Shown piece after piece: positions 1-8,960 of a DNA stretch of 64,000 bases. Position numbers and translations under genes: made by a program. The stretch's first letter is position 1, and every line of letters starts with the position of its first letter. The notes under the pieces were generated by a model that was not told where the DNA came from, ran no database searches, and worked only from the letters and a program-made list of their open reading frames with translations. Source of the stretch: Lentzea albida (lineage in GTDB: Bacteria > Actinomycetota > Actinomycetes > Mycobacteriales > Pseudonocardiaceae); assembly GCF_900111005.1 (NCBI RefSeq), contig NZ_FOFV01000024.1, positions 448-64,447 on the forward strand, in the 5' to 3' direction.

Positions 1-96
1 TCGCGGACTCGCGGACTCGCGGACTCGCGGACTCGCGGACTCGCGGACTCGCGGACTCGCGGACTCGCGGACTCGCGGACTCGCGGACTCGCGGAT
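1..96. repeat. Tandem 8-bp repeat (TCGCGGAC)n
   Basis: Eleven perfect copies of TCGCGGAC occupy 1-88, and a twelfth copy with a changed last base ends at 96. The array begins at the window edge, so its true length is unknown. It lies just downstream of the leftward aldo-keto reductase gene. Each unit holds the palindrome TCGCGA only partly, so I assign no function; a variable-number repeat is the simplest reading. Confidence 0.95.
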
Positions 97-132
97 TCCT
101 GCAACTTTCGTCGATCCGCCGCACCGCCGGAT

Positions 133-1149
133 TCAGGCCGGCGTCGCCGGTGCCGCTCCCGTGCGCGACCGGCTGATGCCCGTGGCGAGGCGGGGTGTGT
201 AGTGCTCGACGAGCTGGTGCTGTTCCGCGGAGCTCAGCTCGAGGTCGAGGGCGGCGACGGCGTCGGTGAGGTGGTGCGGCCTCGTCGCTCCCAGGATGGG
301 CGCGGTGATGCCCGGCTGCTGCGCCACCCAGGCGAGGGCCACCTGCGCGCGGGTGACCCCGCGGGACTCCGCGACCGCGGCGACGGCGTCGATGATCGCC
401 TTGTCGGCCGTCGCCGTCGCGTCGTAGAGGCGGCGGGCGGACTCGTCGACGCGGCTGCGCGTGGTCTCGGCGTCCGAGGCCCGCGTGAGCCGTCCTCGGG
501 CCAGCGGACTCCACGGGATGACGCCGACCCCCTGGTAGCGGCAGAAGGGCAGCACCTCCCGCTCCTCCTCGCGCTGCAGGAGGTTGTACTGGTTCTGCAT
601 CGACACGAACCTCGTCCAGCCGTGCAGGTCCGCCGCGTGCTGCAGCTCGGCGAACTGCCACGCGGACATCGAGCAGGCGCCGAGGTAGCGGACCTTGCCG
701 GCGCGCACCACGTCGTGGAGCGCGGACATCGTCTCCTCGACCGTGACGTCCGGGTCGAACCGGTGCACCTGGTAGAGGTCGATGTAGTCGGTGCCGAGGC
801 GGCGCAGGCTCTCGTCGACCTGGGTCAGGATCGCGGTGCGGGACAGGCCACCGCCCTTGGGGCCCTGGGTCATGTTGCCGAACACCTTGGTCGCGATGAC
901 CACGTCGTCGCGCCGGACGAACTCGCGCACCAGCTTCCCGACGATCTCCTCGCTGGCGCCGTGCGAGTACACGTTCGCCGTGTCGAACGTGGTGATGCCC
1001 GACTCGACCGCGTGCCGGAACAACGGACGCGCGTCATCGATCCCCACCGCCCACCGGTGGGTGCCGCCGCCGGGATCACCGAAACCCATGCAGCCCAGCA
1101 CGATCCTCGACACGGTCAGGCCGCTCTTGCCCATCCTCACCGACTGCAC
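133..1149 (-). CDS. Aldo/keto reductase
   Basis: A 338-residue cytosolic NADPH-dependent aldo/keto reductase of normal family length. The catalytic tetrad is readable: Asp and Tyr in FDTANVYS, Lys in IATKVFG and His in YQVHRFD. The GTG start at 1149 has a good GGGAGGTGA site about 7 bases upstream and overlaps the end of the ligase-ACP-TE gene by 13 bases, so the two are translationally coupled. This coupling suggests it reduces a carbonyl or sugar ketone in the pathway of the neighbouring biosynthetic genes; the substrate cannot be told from sequence. It is the last gene of the leftward lyase-ligase-reductase operon. Confidence 0.9.
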   Translation of the reverse strand: MQSVRMGKSGLTVSRIVLGCMGFGDPGGGTHRWAVGIDDARPLFRHAVESGITTFDTANVYSHGASEEIVGKLVREFVRRDDVVIATKVFGNMTQGPKGGGLSRTAILTQVDESLRRLGTDYIDLYQVHRFDPDVTVEETMSALHDVVRAGKVRYLGACSMSAWQFAELQHAADLHGWTRFVSMQNQYNLLQREEEREVLPFCRYQGVGVIPWSPLARGRLTRASDAETTRSRVDESARRLYDATATADKAIIDAVAAVAESRGVTRAQVALAWVAQQPGITAPILGATRPHHLTDAVAALDLELSSAEQHQLVEHYTPRLATGISRSRTGAAPATPA

Positions 1150-3635
1150 GGCGCGTCACCTCCCGCAAGCCGGCGCAGCCACGTCGCCACGACGTGGCCG
1201 GCCGCGGGCAGCATGGTCAGGTGGTCGCCGGACGCCGTGGCCGCCTCGTGGGGCAGCTCCCAGGTCGCGCCGGCGGTCTCGGCTCCGACGTGCAGCACCG
1301 GCACCTCGAGCGGGCAGGGCGTCCAGCCGTCGAGCAGGCGCAGGTACGCGCCGGTGGCCGTGAGCCTGGTCAGGCCGACCTCGTCGATGCCGAGCGCCTC
1401 CTCGCGTTCCACCGAGCCGGCGAGAGCGGCGGAGGCCTTGTCGCGGATGAAGTCCGGTGACGGCCACGAGGCGTCCAGGAGAACCACACCGCGCAGATCG
1501 ACCGGCGGATCGCTCGTGAGCCGTTCCGCGACCAGGTGTGCGATCCAGCCGCCGGACGAGTAGCCGCACAGCACGGCGGGCCTGTTCCCCACGACGGGGG
1601 TGAGCGCCGCGACGTGCGCGGCGATCAGCGCGTCCGCGTCGGCGGGTACCGGCTGCCCCTCCGCGAAACCGGGGTGGGCGACACCGTGCACGTCCGCGAC
1701 GCCGTCGAAGGCCCTGGCGAACTCGGTGAACTTCGTCGGTGTGGTCATGGGGAGCATCGACGAGAAGCAGACGACCACCACGGGACCGGACCCGCTCGCG
1801 AGCGGAATTACCTGACCCGCGACCGGATCGCCCGCCGTGAACACCGGCCGCGACACGGACGCGGCGCGGATCAGGTCGGCGGCCGCACGCGGGTCCTTCT
1901 TGCAGAGCAGGCGGTAGAGCTGTTCGAACCCCGCGGGCGGGGTGTGCGCCGCGGCCGCGGTGAGGTGCCGTGCCAACGCGGCAGGAGTCGGGTGGTCGAA
2001 CACGGCACCGCTGGACAGGGACAGGCCGGTCGCGGCAGCGAGTTCGTTGCGGAACCGCACGGACGACGCCGAGTCGAAGCCGTAGTCGCGGAACGTCCTG
2101 TCCGGGTCGATGAGCGCGGTGCTGCCGAGGAGGCGTGACGCGCACTCGCGCACGACGCGGAGCAGATCCGCGGTGGCCGCGCGCTGTCCGCGGGTACCGG
2201 TGCGCGAGGTGGCCAGCTCCACGAGCTTGCCACGGCGGATCTTGCCCGACGGCGTCAACGGCATCGCGTCGACGGTGACCAGTTCCAGCGGAAGCTTGTA
2301 GTCCGCCACACCGGCCTCCCGCAGGGTCGTCACGGCGTCGTCGAGCGTGAGGCGCGGCTCGTCGGTGACGAGGCACGGGTACTCGCCGAGCCGGTCGTCG
2401 GGCATGCCCACGACCGCGACGTGTCCGACGTGCGCCAGGAGGTCCTCGATCTCGCGGGCGACGACCTTGCGGCCGCCGACGTTGATCAGGTCGCCCGTCC
2501 TGCCCCGGTGCTCGACCCGTCCGTCGTCGTCGATCCTGGCGAGGTCGCCGGTGCGCAGCCAGCCGTCGTCGGTGAAGCACGCCCTGGTCAGGTCCGGGTC
2601 GGCCAGGTAGCCGAGGAACGTCGTCGCGCTGCGGAACTGCAGCTCGCCGTTCCGCACGCGGACCTCGGCGCCGGGAAGGGGGTGGCCCACGGTGGACGAG
2701 GCGGCCTCGTCGGGGTCGTCCGGCCGCGTGGAGGTGCCGGCGCCGATCTCCGACATGCCCCAGGTCACCAGCACGGAGGCGTTCACCGCCGCACGGAGGT
2801 CCTCGACCAGACGAGCCGGCACGGGTGCGCCGGAGGTCCGGACGGTGCGCAGCGCGGGCAGCGACCGCCCGCCGAGCCGGGAGAGGACGTCGTGCAGTTG
2901 TGCCGGCACGGCGCAGAGGGCGGTGACCGAGGCCTTCTCCGCCAGCGCCAGGAAGTCGTCGGCGTCCCAGCTGGGCAGCAGGGCGACCACCGCACGGCCC
3001 AGCAGGCTGAGGTGGACCGAGTGCAGGCCGAACAGGTGGGAGAACGGGCTGGCGCTGACCACGACGTCGCTGCCGTGCAGGGGACTGGTCGAGGCCAGCG
3101 CGGAGGCGTTGGAGAGCAGACCGTCGTGGCTGTGCAGGCAGATCTTCGGCCGGGTCGAGGTGGTGCCCGACGACGGCAGGGCCACGAACGGCATGGACGG
3201 CGTGACCGCGACGGGACGCGGTGCACCGCCCTCGCCCTCGGCGCGGATCCGTGCCCACTCCTCCCGGTCGACGACCGCCACGGGCCGGGCGAGACCGAGC
3301 AACGCGTCCACCTCTGCCTGGCCCAAGGCCAAATGCAGGGGCATCAGGACGGCACCCAGCTGGGCGAGGGCCACGTGCAGGGTGAGGAACTCCCAGCCGT
3401 TGGGCAGTCGTGCCGCGACGAGGTCGCCGGGCTTCACGCCGCGGTCCTGGAGTCCTTTCGCGACGGCAGCCGCGTCGGACTGCCACCGCGCCCAGGTCCA
3501 CGAGCGATCACCATCGGTCACGGCGACCGAAGAACGGCTCGCGGAGACCGCAGCGGCGAACAGCGCGGGGAAGGTGAGTCCCTGCTTCTCGCCGGCGGAC
3601 AACGTCGGTGTCCGTGCCACCGCGGTGGTGTTCAT
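1137..3635 (-). CDS. Acyl-AMP/CoA ligase - ACP - thioesterase tridomain protein
   Basis: An 832-residue protein with three domains. Residues 1-470 form an AMP-binding ligase of the 4-coumarate/fatty-acid CoA ligase type, with the phosphate loop LPSSGTTSTRPK, WGMSE and the A10 lysine in TPSGK. Residues 480-570 form a carrier domain with the phosphopantetheine serine near 522 (GFDSAS). Residues 600-832 form an alpha/beta-hydrolase thioesterase with GYSSGG near 694 and a late His (AAGHV). The ATG start at 3635 has GGAG six bases upstream. It follows the ammonia-lyase gene by 69 bases, so a cinnamate-type acid, for instance p-coumarate, is the inferred substrate. The protein could activate, hold and release or transfer one aryl-acyl group; salicylate is a second candidate. 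Confidence 0.88.
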   Translation of the reverse strand: MNTTAVARTPTLSAGEKQGLTFPALFAAAVSASRSSVAVTDGDRSWTWARWQSDAAAVAKGLQDRGVKPGDLVAARLPNGWEFLTLHVALAQLGAVLMPLHLALGQAEVDALLGLARPVAVVDREEWARIRAEGEGGAPRPVAVTPSMPFVALPSSGTTSTRPKICLHSHDGLLSNASALASTSPLHGSDVVVSASPFSHLFGLHSVHLSLLGRAVVALLPSWDADDFLALAEKASVTALCAVPAQLHDVLSRLGGRSLPALRTVRTSGAPVPARLVEDLRAAVNASVLVTWGMSEIGAGTSTRPDDPDEAASSTVGHPLPGAEVRVRNGELQFRSATTFLGYLADPDLTRACFTDDGWLRTGDLARIDDDGRVEHRGRTGDLINVGGRKVVAREIEDLLAHVGHVAVVGMPDDRLGEYPCLVTDEPRLTLDDAVTTLREAGVADYKLPLELVTVDAMPLTPSGKIRRGKLVELATSRTGTRGQRAATADLLRVVRECASRLLGSTALIDPDRTFRDYGFDSASSVRFRNELAAATGLSLSSGAVFDHPTPAALARHLTAAAAHTPPAGFEQLYRLLCKKDPRAAADLIRAASVSRPVFTAGDPVAGQVIPLASGSGPVVVVCFSSMLPMTTPTKFTEFARAFDGVADVHGVAHPGFAEGQPVPADADALIAAHVAALTPVVGNRPAVLCGYSSGGWIAHLVAERLTSDPPVDLRGVVLLDASWPSPDFIRDKASAALAGSVEREEALGIDEVGLTRLTATGAYLRLLDGWTPCPLEVPVLHVGAETAGATWELPHEAATASGDHLTMLPAAGHVVATWLRRLAGGDAPCSR

Positions 3636-3704
3636 CGTCCACTCCGTTCGGGTCGTGCGCTCTCGGGTGCCGCGTACTCGTCCATTTCGGACTCCGGTTG
3701 CGTC

Positions 3705-5213
3705 TCAGGCGGTGACCCGCTCGGTGACGAACCGGTCGAGCACGTCCGCGGCGGTGCGGACGTCCACGTCCAGCCCGCGGTCCTCGTCGATCGGCGGGAT
3801 CTCCGCCGCCAGCGCGTCCACGAGTTCCGCGCACTTGTGCGCACGTGCACCGTGGGGACGCAGGTGCGCGGCCTGGCGGAGACCGACCGCCAGGCTGCCG
3901 TGCAGGATCCTCAGGTTCTGCGCCTGCTCCAGCGCGGTGAGGGCCGCCTGGGTGCCGAAGGGCACGACGTCCTGGTTGTGCAGGTTCGTCGGAAGGCTCT
4001 GGATGCTTGCAGGCACGCACGCCCGGCGCATGGCCGCGACGATCGCCGTGGTGGCGAGCTGCACGCCCTGGACGCCGTGCTGCCGGCCCGGCCGGGTCGT
4101 GAGCATCGGAGGAAGTCCGCTGCTGCGCACGGGGTCGACCAGCAGGTCGAGCTGGCGTTCGGCGAGGTTGCCCATCTGGGTGGCGGTCATCGAGAGCAGG
4201 TCTCCCGCGAACGCGACGGGCTGGCCGAAGAAGTTGCCGCCGTGGGCCACCAAGTCGTCGTCCGGGAAGAACAGGGGGTTGTCGCTGACGCCGTTGAGAT
4301 CGCGGTCCACCACGTCCGCCGCCCAGGTGAGGGCCGACAGCGCCGCGCCCATGAGGTGTGGCACGCACCGGATGCTGTAGGGCTCCTGGAGGGGCCGGTC
4401 GCCGGTGGGCCTCGTGCCCTCCAGGTGCGCTCGCAGCGCGTCACCGACGGTCGCGGCCTCGGGGTGGCCGTACGCGTCGAGCAGCTGGGGCACCAGGAAG
4501 GCGGGTTCCGCGCCCAGCAGGTCGGCCAGCGCCGCGGTGAGCAGCACACCGATCCGGTGGGACCGCCGCAGCGACGCCACGGCGAGCCCGGCCGCGGCGC
4601 TGGTGACCGAGGTGCCGTTGACCATGGACAGGCCGTCCCTGCCGGTGAGGGTCAGGGGGCGCAGGCCCGCCGCGGCCAGCGCGTCGGCGGCGCTCATCCT
4701 CGTGCCACCCGCCAGCGCGTGGCCGTTGCCGCGCAAGGCCTGTGCGATGTGGGCGAGAGGGATGAGGTCGCCGCTCGCCCCCACCGAGCCCAGGCCGGGG
4801 ACGACGGGGGTGAAGTCGGTCTCGAGGGCGGCGCAGAGCGCGTCGAGCGCCGTCGGCGAGATGCCGGAGACGCCGCGCGCCAGCGACCAGGTGCGCACGA
4901 GCATCGTCGCGCGCACGACCTCGGGCGGCAGCTCGCGCCCCTGCCCGGCGGTGAGGTGCTGCAGGGCGTTGTCGCTCTGCGCGGCCTGGTCCTCGCTCCC
5001 GTCGTAGGTGACCAGCGGGCCGAACCCGGTCGTCGCCCCGTAAACCTGCTTGTTCCCCGACAACGTGTCCCGCACGAACTGGAACCCCCGGCGCACGCGC
5101 CGGTCGAAGTCGTCGTCCCGTGTGATGGCGACGGGACGTGCCGACGCTTCGAGCATGTCCGTGGTGAGCACCGCGCCGGTGTCCAGAGTCGTCTTCTCCG
5201 CCGCCTGAGTCAT
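3705..5213 (-). CDS. Tyrosine ammonia-lyase / aminomutase (MIO family)
   Basis: A 502-residue aromatic amino acid ammonia-lyase or aminomutase. The triad that forms the methylidene-imidazolone cofactor is Ala146-Ser147-Gly148 in GASGD, and the catalytic Tyr loop reads YGATTGFG. The selectivity pair is His86-Leu87 (LQHLTAG). His here marks tyrosine enzymes, whereas Phe marks phenylalanine enzymes, so p-coumarate or beta-tyrosine is the expected product. Motifs such as LQEPYSIRC and LAERQL resemble the tyrosine ammonia-lyase Sam8 of Saccharothrix as I remember it. The ATG at 5213, preceded by GGAGGG, is preferred over an in-frame start 41 codons upstream. Lyase and mutase activity cannot be separated from sequence. 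Confidence 0.9.
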   Translation of the reverse strand: MTQAAEKTTLDTGAVLTTDMLEASARPVAITRDDDFDRRVRRGFQFVRDTLSGNKQVYGATTGFGPLVTYDGSEDQAAQSDNALQHLTAGQGRELPPEVVRATMLVRTWSLARGVSGISPTALDALCAALETDFTPVVPGLGSVGASGDLIPLAHIAQALRGNGHALAGGTRMSAADALAAAGLRPLTLTGRDGLSMVNGTSVTSAAAGLAVASLRRSHRIGVLLTAALADLLGAEPAFLVPQLLDAYGHPEAATVGDALRAHLEGTRPTGDRPLQEPYSIRCVPHLMGAALSALTWAADVVDRDLNGVSDNPLFFPDDDLVAHGGNFFGQPVAFAGDLLSMTATQMGNLAERQLDLLVDPVRSSGLPPMLTTRPGRQHGVQGVQLATTAIVAAMRRACVPASIQSLPTNLHNQDVVPFGTQAALTALEQAQNLRILHGSLAVGLRQAAHLRPHGARAHKCAELVDALAAEIPPIDEDRGLDVDVRTAADVLDRFVTERVTA

Positions 5214-5628
5214 GAAACCCTCCGCCTTGTTGGGTGGTTGTGGATCGGCACGCGTCGCCTTGTGCACCAGGACCTTAGGAAGCGAGGGGATGTCTTCCCA
5301 CACCATTCCGCTCACCGGAACGGTCCCCTCGGACACCCGTTCCGGTGGCTGGAACGCTTGTGGTGTCCCGGGTTTCCGCCTTCCGCGCGATCCGGCCGCC
5401 AGGGGTCCACATGCGACAGACGTACGGGCGTCCCGGTGGAGCGGGGGCGGCGCGGGCGGGTCTGAGGAGGTCCGGCTGCGCGCCGGCCGTGAGGTCCCGC
5501 CGGCCGGCTTATCAGTCGATTCGGCTCATCGATAAATGACGATCACGTGTTGATCGGAGCGGAATCGCCTGGTTACGCTCCGCCGCGTTCAAAGATTCTT
5601 TTCAGAATCCCGGTCATCGGAGGTGGAG
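5214..5628. other. Divergent intergenic region, lyase / IclR
   Basis: This 415-base gap separates the leftward lyase operon from the rightward IclR gene and must hold both promoters. It contains the paired TTCC-N7-GGAA sites and, at about 5509-5536, an imperfect TTATC...GATAA inverted repeat next to locally AT-richer sequence. I see no convincing -35/-10 pair and no coding sequence. Confidence 0.6.
5306..5354. promoter_or_regulatory. Double operator, two TTCC-N7-GGAA sites
   Basis: Two copies of the same near-palindrome lie at 5306-5320 (TTCCGCTCACCGGAA) and 5340-5354 (TTCCGGTGGCTGGAA). Together they also form an 18-bp inverted repeat with two mismatches (5306-5323 against 5337-5354). They sit about 95-140 bases before the lyase start in the divergent gap with an IclR gene. 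IclR proteins often bind GGAA/TTCC-type palindromes, so this is a likely operator. Confidence 0.65.
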
Positions 5629-6357
5629 ATGACGTCTGCGCGCGTTTCCTCGGTGAGCACGGCGATGGTGGACGGGACGTGTTCCGCGGAGAAGACCCAG
5701 GGTGCCGTCGAGAAGGCGGTGCTGATCATCCGTTACCTCGGGGAGAGGGGCGGGGTCTGCGCCCTGGCCGACATCGCACGGGACCTGCAGCTCGCCAAGA
5801 CGACCACGCACCGGCTGCTGCGCACCCTCGAGGCCGAGCAGGCCGTCCGGCGGACGCCCATCGGGTACGAGCTGGGCGACCTGAGACTCACGGCGGGGCT
5901 GACGAGCCACGACCACGACCTGCTGCGGCGGCACGCGCTGAAGGGCATGCTGCGCCTGTACGAGCTGACGCACCTGCTCGTCCAGCTGATGGTCGTGGAG
6001 GACAACGAGGTCCGCTGCGTGGAGCAGTTCGAGCCACCCGGTGCCGGCCTGCTGTCCCGCCCGATCGACTTCGACCGGTCCTGGTCCGCGCTGGAGACCG
6101 CCGCCGGAAAGGCGGTGCTGACGCTGAAAGCGCACCGGACCTCGCCCGGCCGAGCCGCCTCCCGGGTCGCCCACGACGACGGAGTCACCCACCGAGGGCT
6201 GCGCACCTGTGCCGTGCCGGTCGTCGCGGACGGTCCGTTGTTCGCCGCGGTGTCGGTGAGCGGGCCGCAGGCTTTCGTCGCGCGGCCGGAGGTCCAGACC
6301 GCGCTGGCGCACGTGGGACGCTTGTACGAGCCGTTGTGCGCCGGTCTGGCGAGCTGA
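5629..6357 (+). CDS. IclR-family transcriptional regulator
   Basis: A 242-residue regulator. Residues 20-80 form the winged helix-turn-helix (ALADIARDLQLAKTTTHRLLRTLE), followed by the IclR effector-binding domain. The ATG at 5629 has GGAGG at 5619-5623; an in-frame GTG six bases earlier is less well placed. It is divergent from the lyase-ligase operon, with two candidate operators between them, so autoregulation and control of aryl-acid supply are likely. IclR effector domains commonly sense aromatic or small organic acids, which would fit coumarate or salicylate, but the ligand is unknown. Confidence 0.88.
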   Translation: MTSARVSSVSTAMVDGTCSAEKTQGAVEKAVLIIRYLGERGGVCALADIARDLQLAKTTTHRLLRTLEAEQAVRRTPIGYELGDLRLTAGLTSHDHDLLRRHALKGMLRLYELTHLLVQLMVVEDNEVRCVEQFEPPGAGLLSRPIDFDRSWSALETAAGKAVLTLKAHRTSPGRAASRVAHDDGVTHRGLRTCAVPVVADGPLFAAVSVSGPQAFVARPEVQTALAHVGRLYEPLCAGLAS

Positions 6358-6710
6358 GGCCGGACGGGAGCGATGGGGTCCGTCATCCCCTGGCGACCGA
6401 CCGATCGGTGAGTGCTCGTGGAAATAGCGCAGCGCACCTGCGCGAGAATGCAGGAGTGGTCGTCGTCACCCGTTCTTGAGCCGGTGTTCCAGGCACGCCC
6501 GCGCGTTCCTCACGTTCTCCTCCTTGATCCCCCGTTCGAGTGAATTCTCGGGCGAACCGAGCTGATCCCGACATGGCACCGGTAGATCGAGAACGTTCAC
6601 GTTCCAGCCGGTTGCGATCTCCTTGTCCGTTGACATAGGGTCGCGGGCGGGCAGCCGAGTGTGACGGCGGTGAAGGTTTCCGCTCGGGCTGGCCTGGCGC
6701 CGCGAGGTGA
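6358..6710. other. Intergenic region with hairpin and candidate LysR site
   Basis: This 353-base gap has no coding signal. A small hairpin at 6427-6443 (GCGCAG / CTGCGC, 5-base loop) may terminate the IclR transcript. At 6623-6635 lies TTGTC-N4-GACA, which recurs before the next LysR gene and is a candidate site for either regulator. A perfect TTGACA at 6630-6635 overlaps it, but no good -10 box follows. Confidence 0.5.
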
Positions 6711-7625
6711 ATGGTGGTTTCCGTGAGCAACAAGGTGGAACTCCGGCACCTGCGTTATTTCGCCGCGGTGGCTGAAACGTGCCACTTCGGTCAGGCCGCG
6801 AAACGTCTCAACATCGCCCAGCCCGCGTTGTCGCACGCCATCAGGCAGTTGGAGGAAGAGCTCGGCGTCAGCTTGCTGACCCGCACCACACGGCGGGTGG
6901 TGCTCACCGACGCGGGCCGGTTCTTCCTCGACGAGGCGCTGTACACGTTGAACCGCGTCGACGCCGGCATCAACGGTGCCAGACTGCTCGGCGAGGGGCA
7001 GTCCGGCCTCGTGCGCATCGGGCTCACCTGCACGGCGACCTTCGCGCACATGCCGTTCCTGATCCAGTCGATCCGGAAGAAGCTGCCCGGTCTCGAGTTC
7101 GAGGTCCACTCGGACCTCTCGACCGAGGAGCAGTGGGTCAAGCTCCGGGAGGAGACGCTCGACCTCGGGGTCGTGCACCCGCCGGTGCACGACGGGGACG
7201 AGGACGTGGAGTTGATCCCGATCTGCGAGGAGCCCCTCATCGTCGTCCTCCCCGTCGGCCACTCCCTCGCGGAGAAGGAGTCGCTGGACATGGCCGACCT
7301 GCAGGACGAGTCCTTCATCACCGGGGTGAAGCCGGAGTCGGGCATCGCCAACGCGGTGATGAAGATGTGCCTGGACGCCGGTTTCAGCCTGACGAAGAAG
7401 CACGCGGTGTCGAACATGCCGAGCCTCCTCGCGTTGGTCGCCTCCGGGCTCGGCATCGGCGTGGTGCCGGCCGCCGCCCGGTCGGTTCCCGTCCCCGGCG
7501 TCGTCTTCCGTCCGCTCGACGGGTCGCCGGTGGTGCCGGTGGCCCTGGCGTGGCTCAGGTCGAAGCGGTCGCCGGTGATGGCCGGGGTCGTGGAGGCGTT
7601 CGAGGACCTCCTGCCGAAGGCGTAG
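6711..7625 (+). CDS. LysR-family transcriptional regulator (copy 1)
   Basis: A 304-residue LysR regulator. The helix-turn-helix lies at residues 5-65 (HFGQAAKRLNIAQPALSHAI), followed by the two-lobed periplasmic-binding-like effector domain ending in GLGIGVVPAAAR. It is clearly paralogous to the next gene; much of the sequence is identical, for example EEQWVKLREETLDLGVVHPPVH against its counterpart. The start may be ATG 6711 or GTG 6723; the second matches the start of the paralog (SNKVELRHL against GNRVELRHL). Target genes are unknown, but its place inside the cluster suggests a pathway regulator. Confidence 0.88.
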   Translation: MVVSVSNKVELRHLRYFAAVAETCHFGQAAKRLNIAQPALSHAIRQLEEELGVSLLTRTTRRVVLTDAGRFFLDEALYTLNRVDAGINGARLLGEGQSGLVRIGLTCTATFAHMPFLIQSIRKKLPGLEFEVHSDLSTEEQWVKLREETLDLGVVHPPVHDGDEDVELIPICEEPLIVVLPVGHSLAEKESLDMADLQDESFITGVKPESGIANAVMKMCLDAGFSLTKKHAVSNMPSLLALVASGLGIGVVPAAARSVPVPGVVFRPLDGSPVVPVALAWLRSKRSPVMAGVVEAFEDLLPKA

Positions 7626-7875
7626 CTCCGGGCGCGGTGCTCGACAGCACGCCCATGACGCGAGCGCGGTCTCAATTCGTTGCGTCCTGTTTGTTTGGAT
7701 GCGAGAACTTCTTTCACGACCCGCATCGCGGCGTTCCGGGACAGCGCGGCGGTTGAGTCCACCGGGGTGCGGTGGTCCTGTTCAGAACTCAGAACTGCGA
7801 ACTCCGCAAATCGGCAAGTAAATGAGAACGCTAACATTTGGTGCGGTTGCAGCGGCGGGTCGGAGTGGACATACT

Positions 7876-7891
7876 GTTGTCAGTCGACAAC
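7876..7891. promoter_or_regulatory. Inverted repeat, candidate LysR site
   Basis: GTTGTC-AGTC-GACAAC is a perfect 6-bp inverted repeat about 135 bases before the second LysR gene. The core TTGTC-N4-GACA is shared with 6623-6635 before the first LysR gene. It lies in a 399-base gap (7626-8024) in which I see no other feature and no coding signal. Confidence 0.45.
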
Positions 7892-8024
7892 CGAACGTGA
7901 TGGCGTGCAGCGGTGCGCACCACCGTGGTGGCAATGATCAGCCACTGCGGAGGCGCTCTGTTGTTGCGGTCGTGAGGGCCGGGATCAACGAACCGGTCTT
8001 GTGGCCGGATGATTGAGGTTCTTC

Positions 8025-8951
8025 ATGGGCAACAGGGTCGAACTCAGGCATCTCAGGTACTTCGTCGCGGTTGCCGAAACACGCCATTTCGGCCAGGCCG
8101 CCGAAATGCTGAACATGGCCCAGCCGGCCCTGTCGCACGCGATTCGGCAGCTGGAGGACGAGCTCGGCGTGTGCCTTCTGGCGCGGTCGACGCGAAGCGT
8201 GGAGCTCACCGAAGCAGGGAAGTTCTTCCTCGACGAGGCCTTGAACACGTTGAACCGGATCGACGCCGGGATCGACGGTGCCCGGCTGCTCGGAGAAGGC
8301 CAGTCGGGGCTCCTCCGGATCGCGCTCACGGGATCGTCCTCCTTGGCGCACATGCCGTTCTTCGTCCAGACGATCCGCAAGAGGCTGCCCGCTCTCGAGT
8401 TCGAGGTGCACTCGGACATCTCCACCGAGGAGCAGTGCGTCATGCTCCGGGAGGAGACGCTCGACCTCGGGGTCGTGCACCCGCCGGTGCACTGCGAGGA
8501 CGTGGAGTTGCTGCCGGTCTTCGACGAGCGCCTGGTCGTCGTCCTCCCTGCCGGCCACCCGCTCGCGGAGCGGAGTTCGCTGAGCTTCGGGGAGCTCCGC
8601 GACGAGGCTTTCATCACCGAGGTGAAGCCGGAGGCGGGCATCGCCAAGGCAGTGCTGCAGATGTGCCTGAACGCCGGCTTCAGCCCGAAGCGCAAGCACG
8701 TGGTGTCGAACATGCCGACGCTCCTCGCTCTGGTCGCGGCCGGCCTCGGGATCGGTGTCGTGCCGGAGTCGGCCCGTTCGATCCCGTTGCCGGGCGTCGC
8801 GATCCGATCCCTTGACGACGCGTTGACCGTGAGTATCGCCCTCGCCTGGCACGAGTCGCAGCGTTCGCCGTTGATGGCCAACGTGCTGAAGGCCTTCGGC
8901 TCCGGCGCCGGGCAGGAGCGGCGGTCCGACGACACACGGGTGGCCGGCTGA
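8025..8951 (+). CDS. LysR-family transcriptional regulator (copy 2)
   Basis: A 308-residue LysR regulator and tandem paralog of the preceding gene, with the same helix-turn-helix layout (HFGQAAEMLNMAQPALSHAI) and effector-domain motifs (GLGIGVVPESAR). The ATG at 8025 has GAGG at 8015-8018 and is preferred over the in-frame TTG at 8013. Differences are concentrated in the effector domain and the C-terminus, so the two copies may sense different ligands or form a mixed oligomer. The gene converges on the acyltransferase gene with only 9 bases between stop codons. Confidence 0.88.
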   Translation: MGNRVELRHLRYFVAVAETRHFGQAAEMLNMAQPALSHAIRQLEDELGVCLLARSTRSVELTEAGKFFLDEALNTLNRIDAGIDGARLLGEGQSGLLRIALTGSSSLAHMPFFVQTIRKRLPALEFEVHSDISTEEQCVMLREETLDLGVVHPPVHCEDVELLPVFDERLVVVLPAGHPLAERSSLSFGELRDEAFITEVKPEAGIAKAVLQMCLNAGFSPKRKHVVSNMPTLLALVAAGLGIGVVPESARSIPLPGVAIRSLDDALTVSIALAWHESQRSPLMANVLKAFGSGAGQERRSDDTRVAG

Positions 8952-8960
8952 GGAGACCGC

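Noticed and set aside
1..96. CRISPR array
   Set aside because: The 8-bp units are directly contiguous with no unique spacers, and no cas genes are present.
7626..8024. Small genes between the two LysR genes
   Set aside because: Open frames are short, lack ribosome sites and show no codon bias or recognisable motifs.
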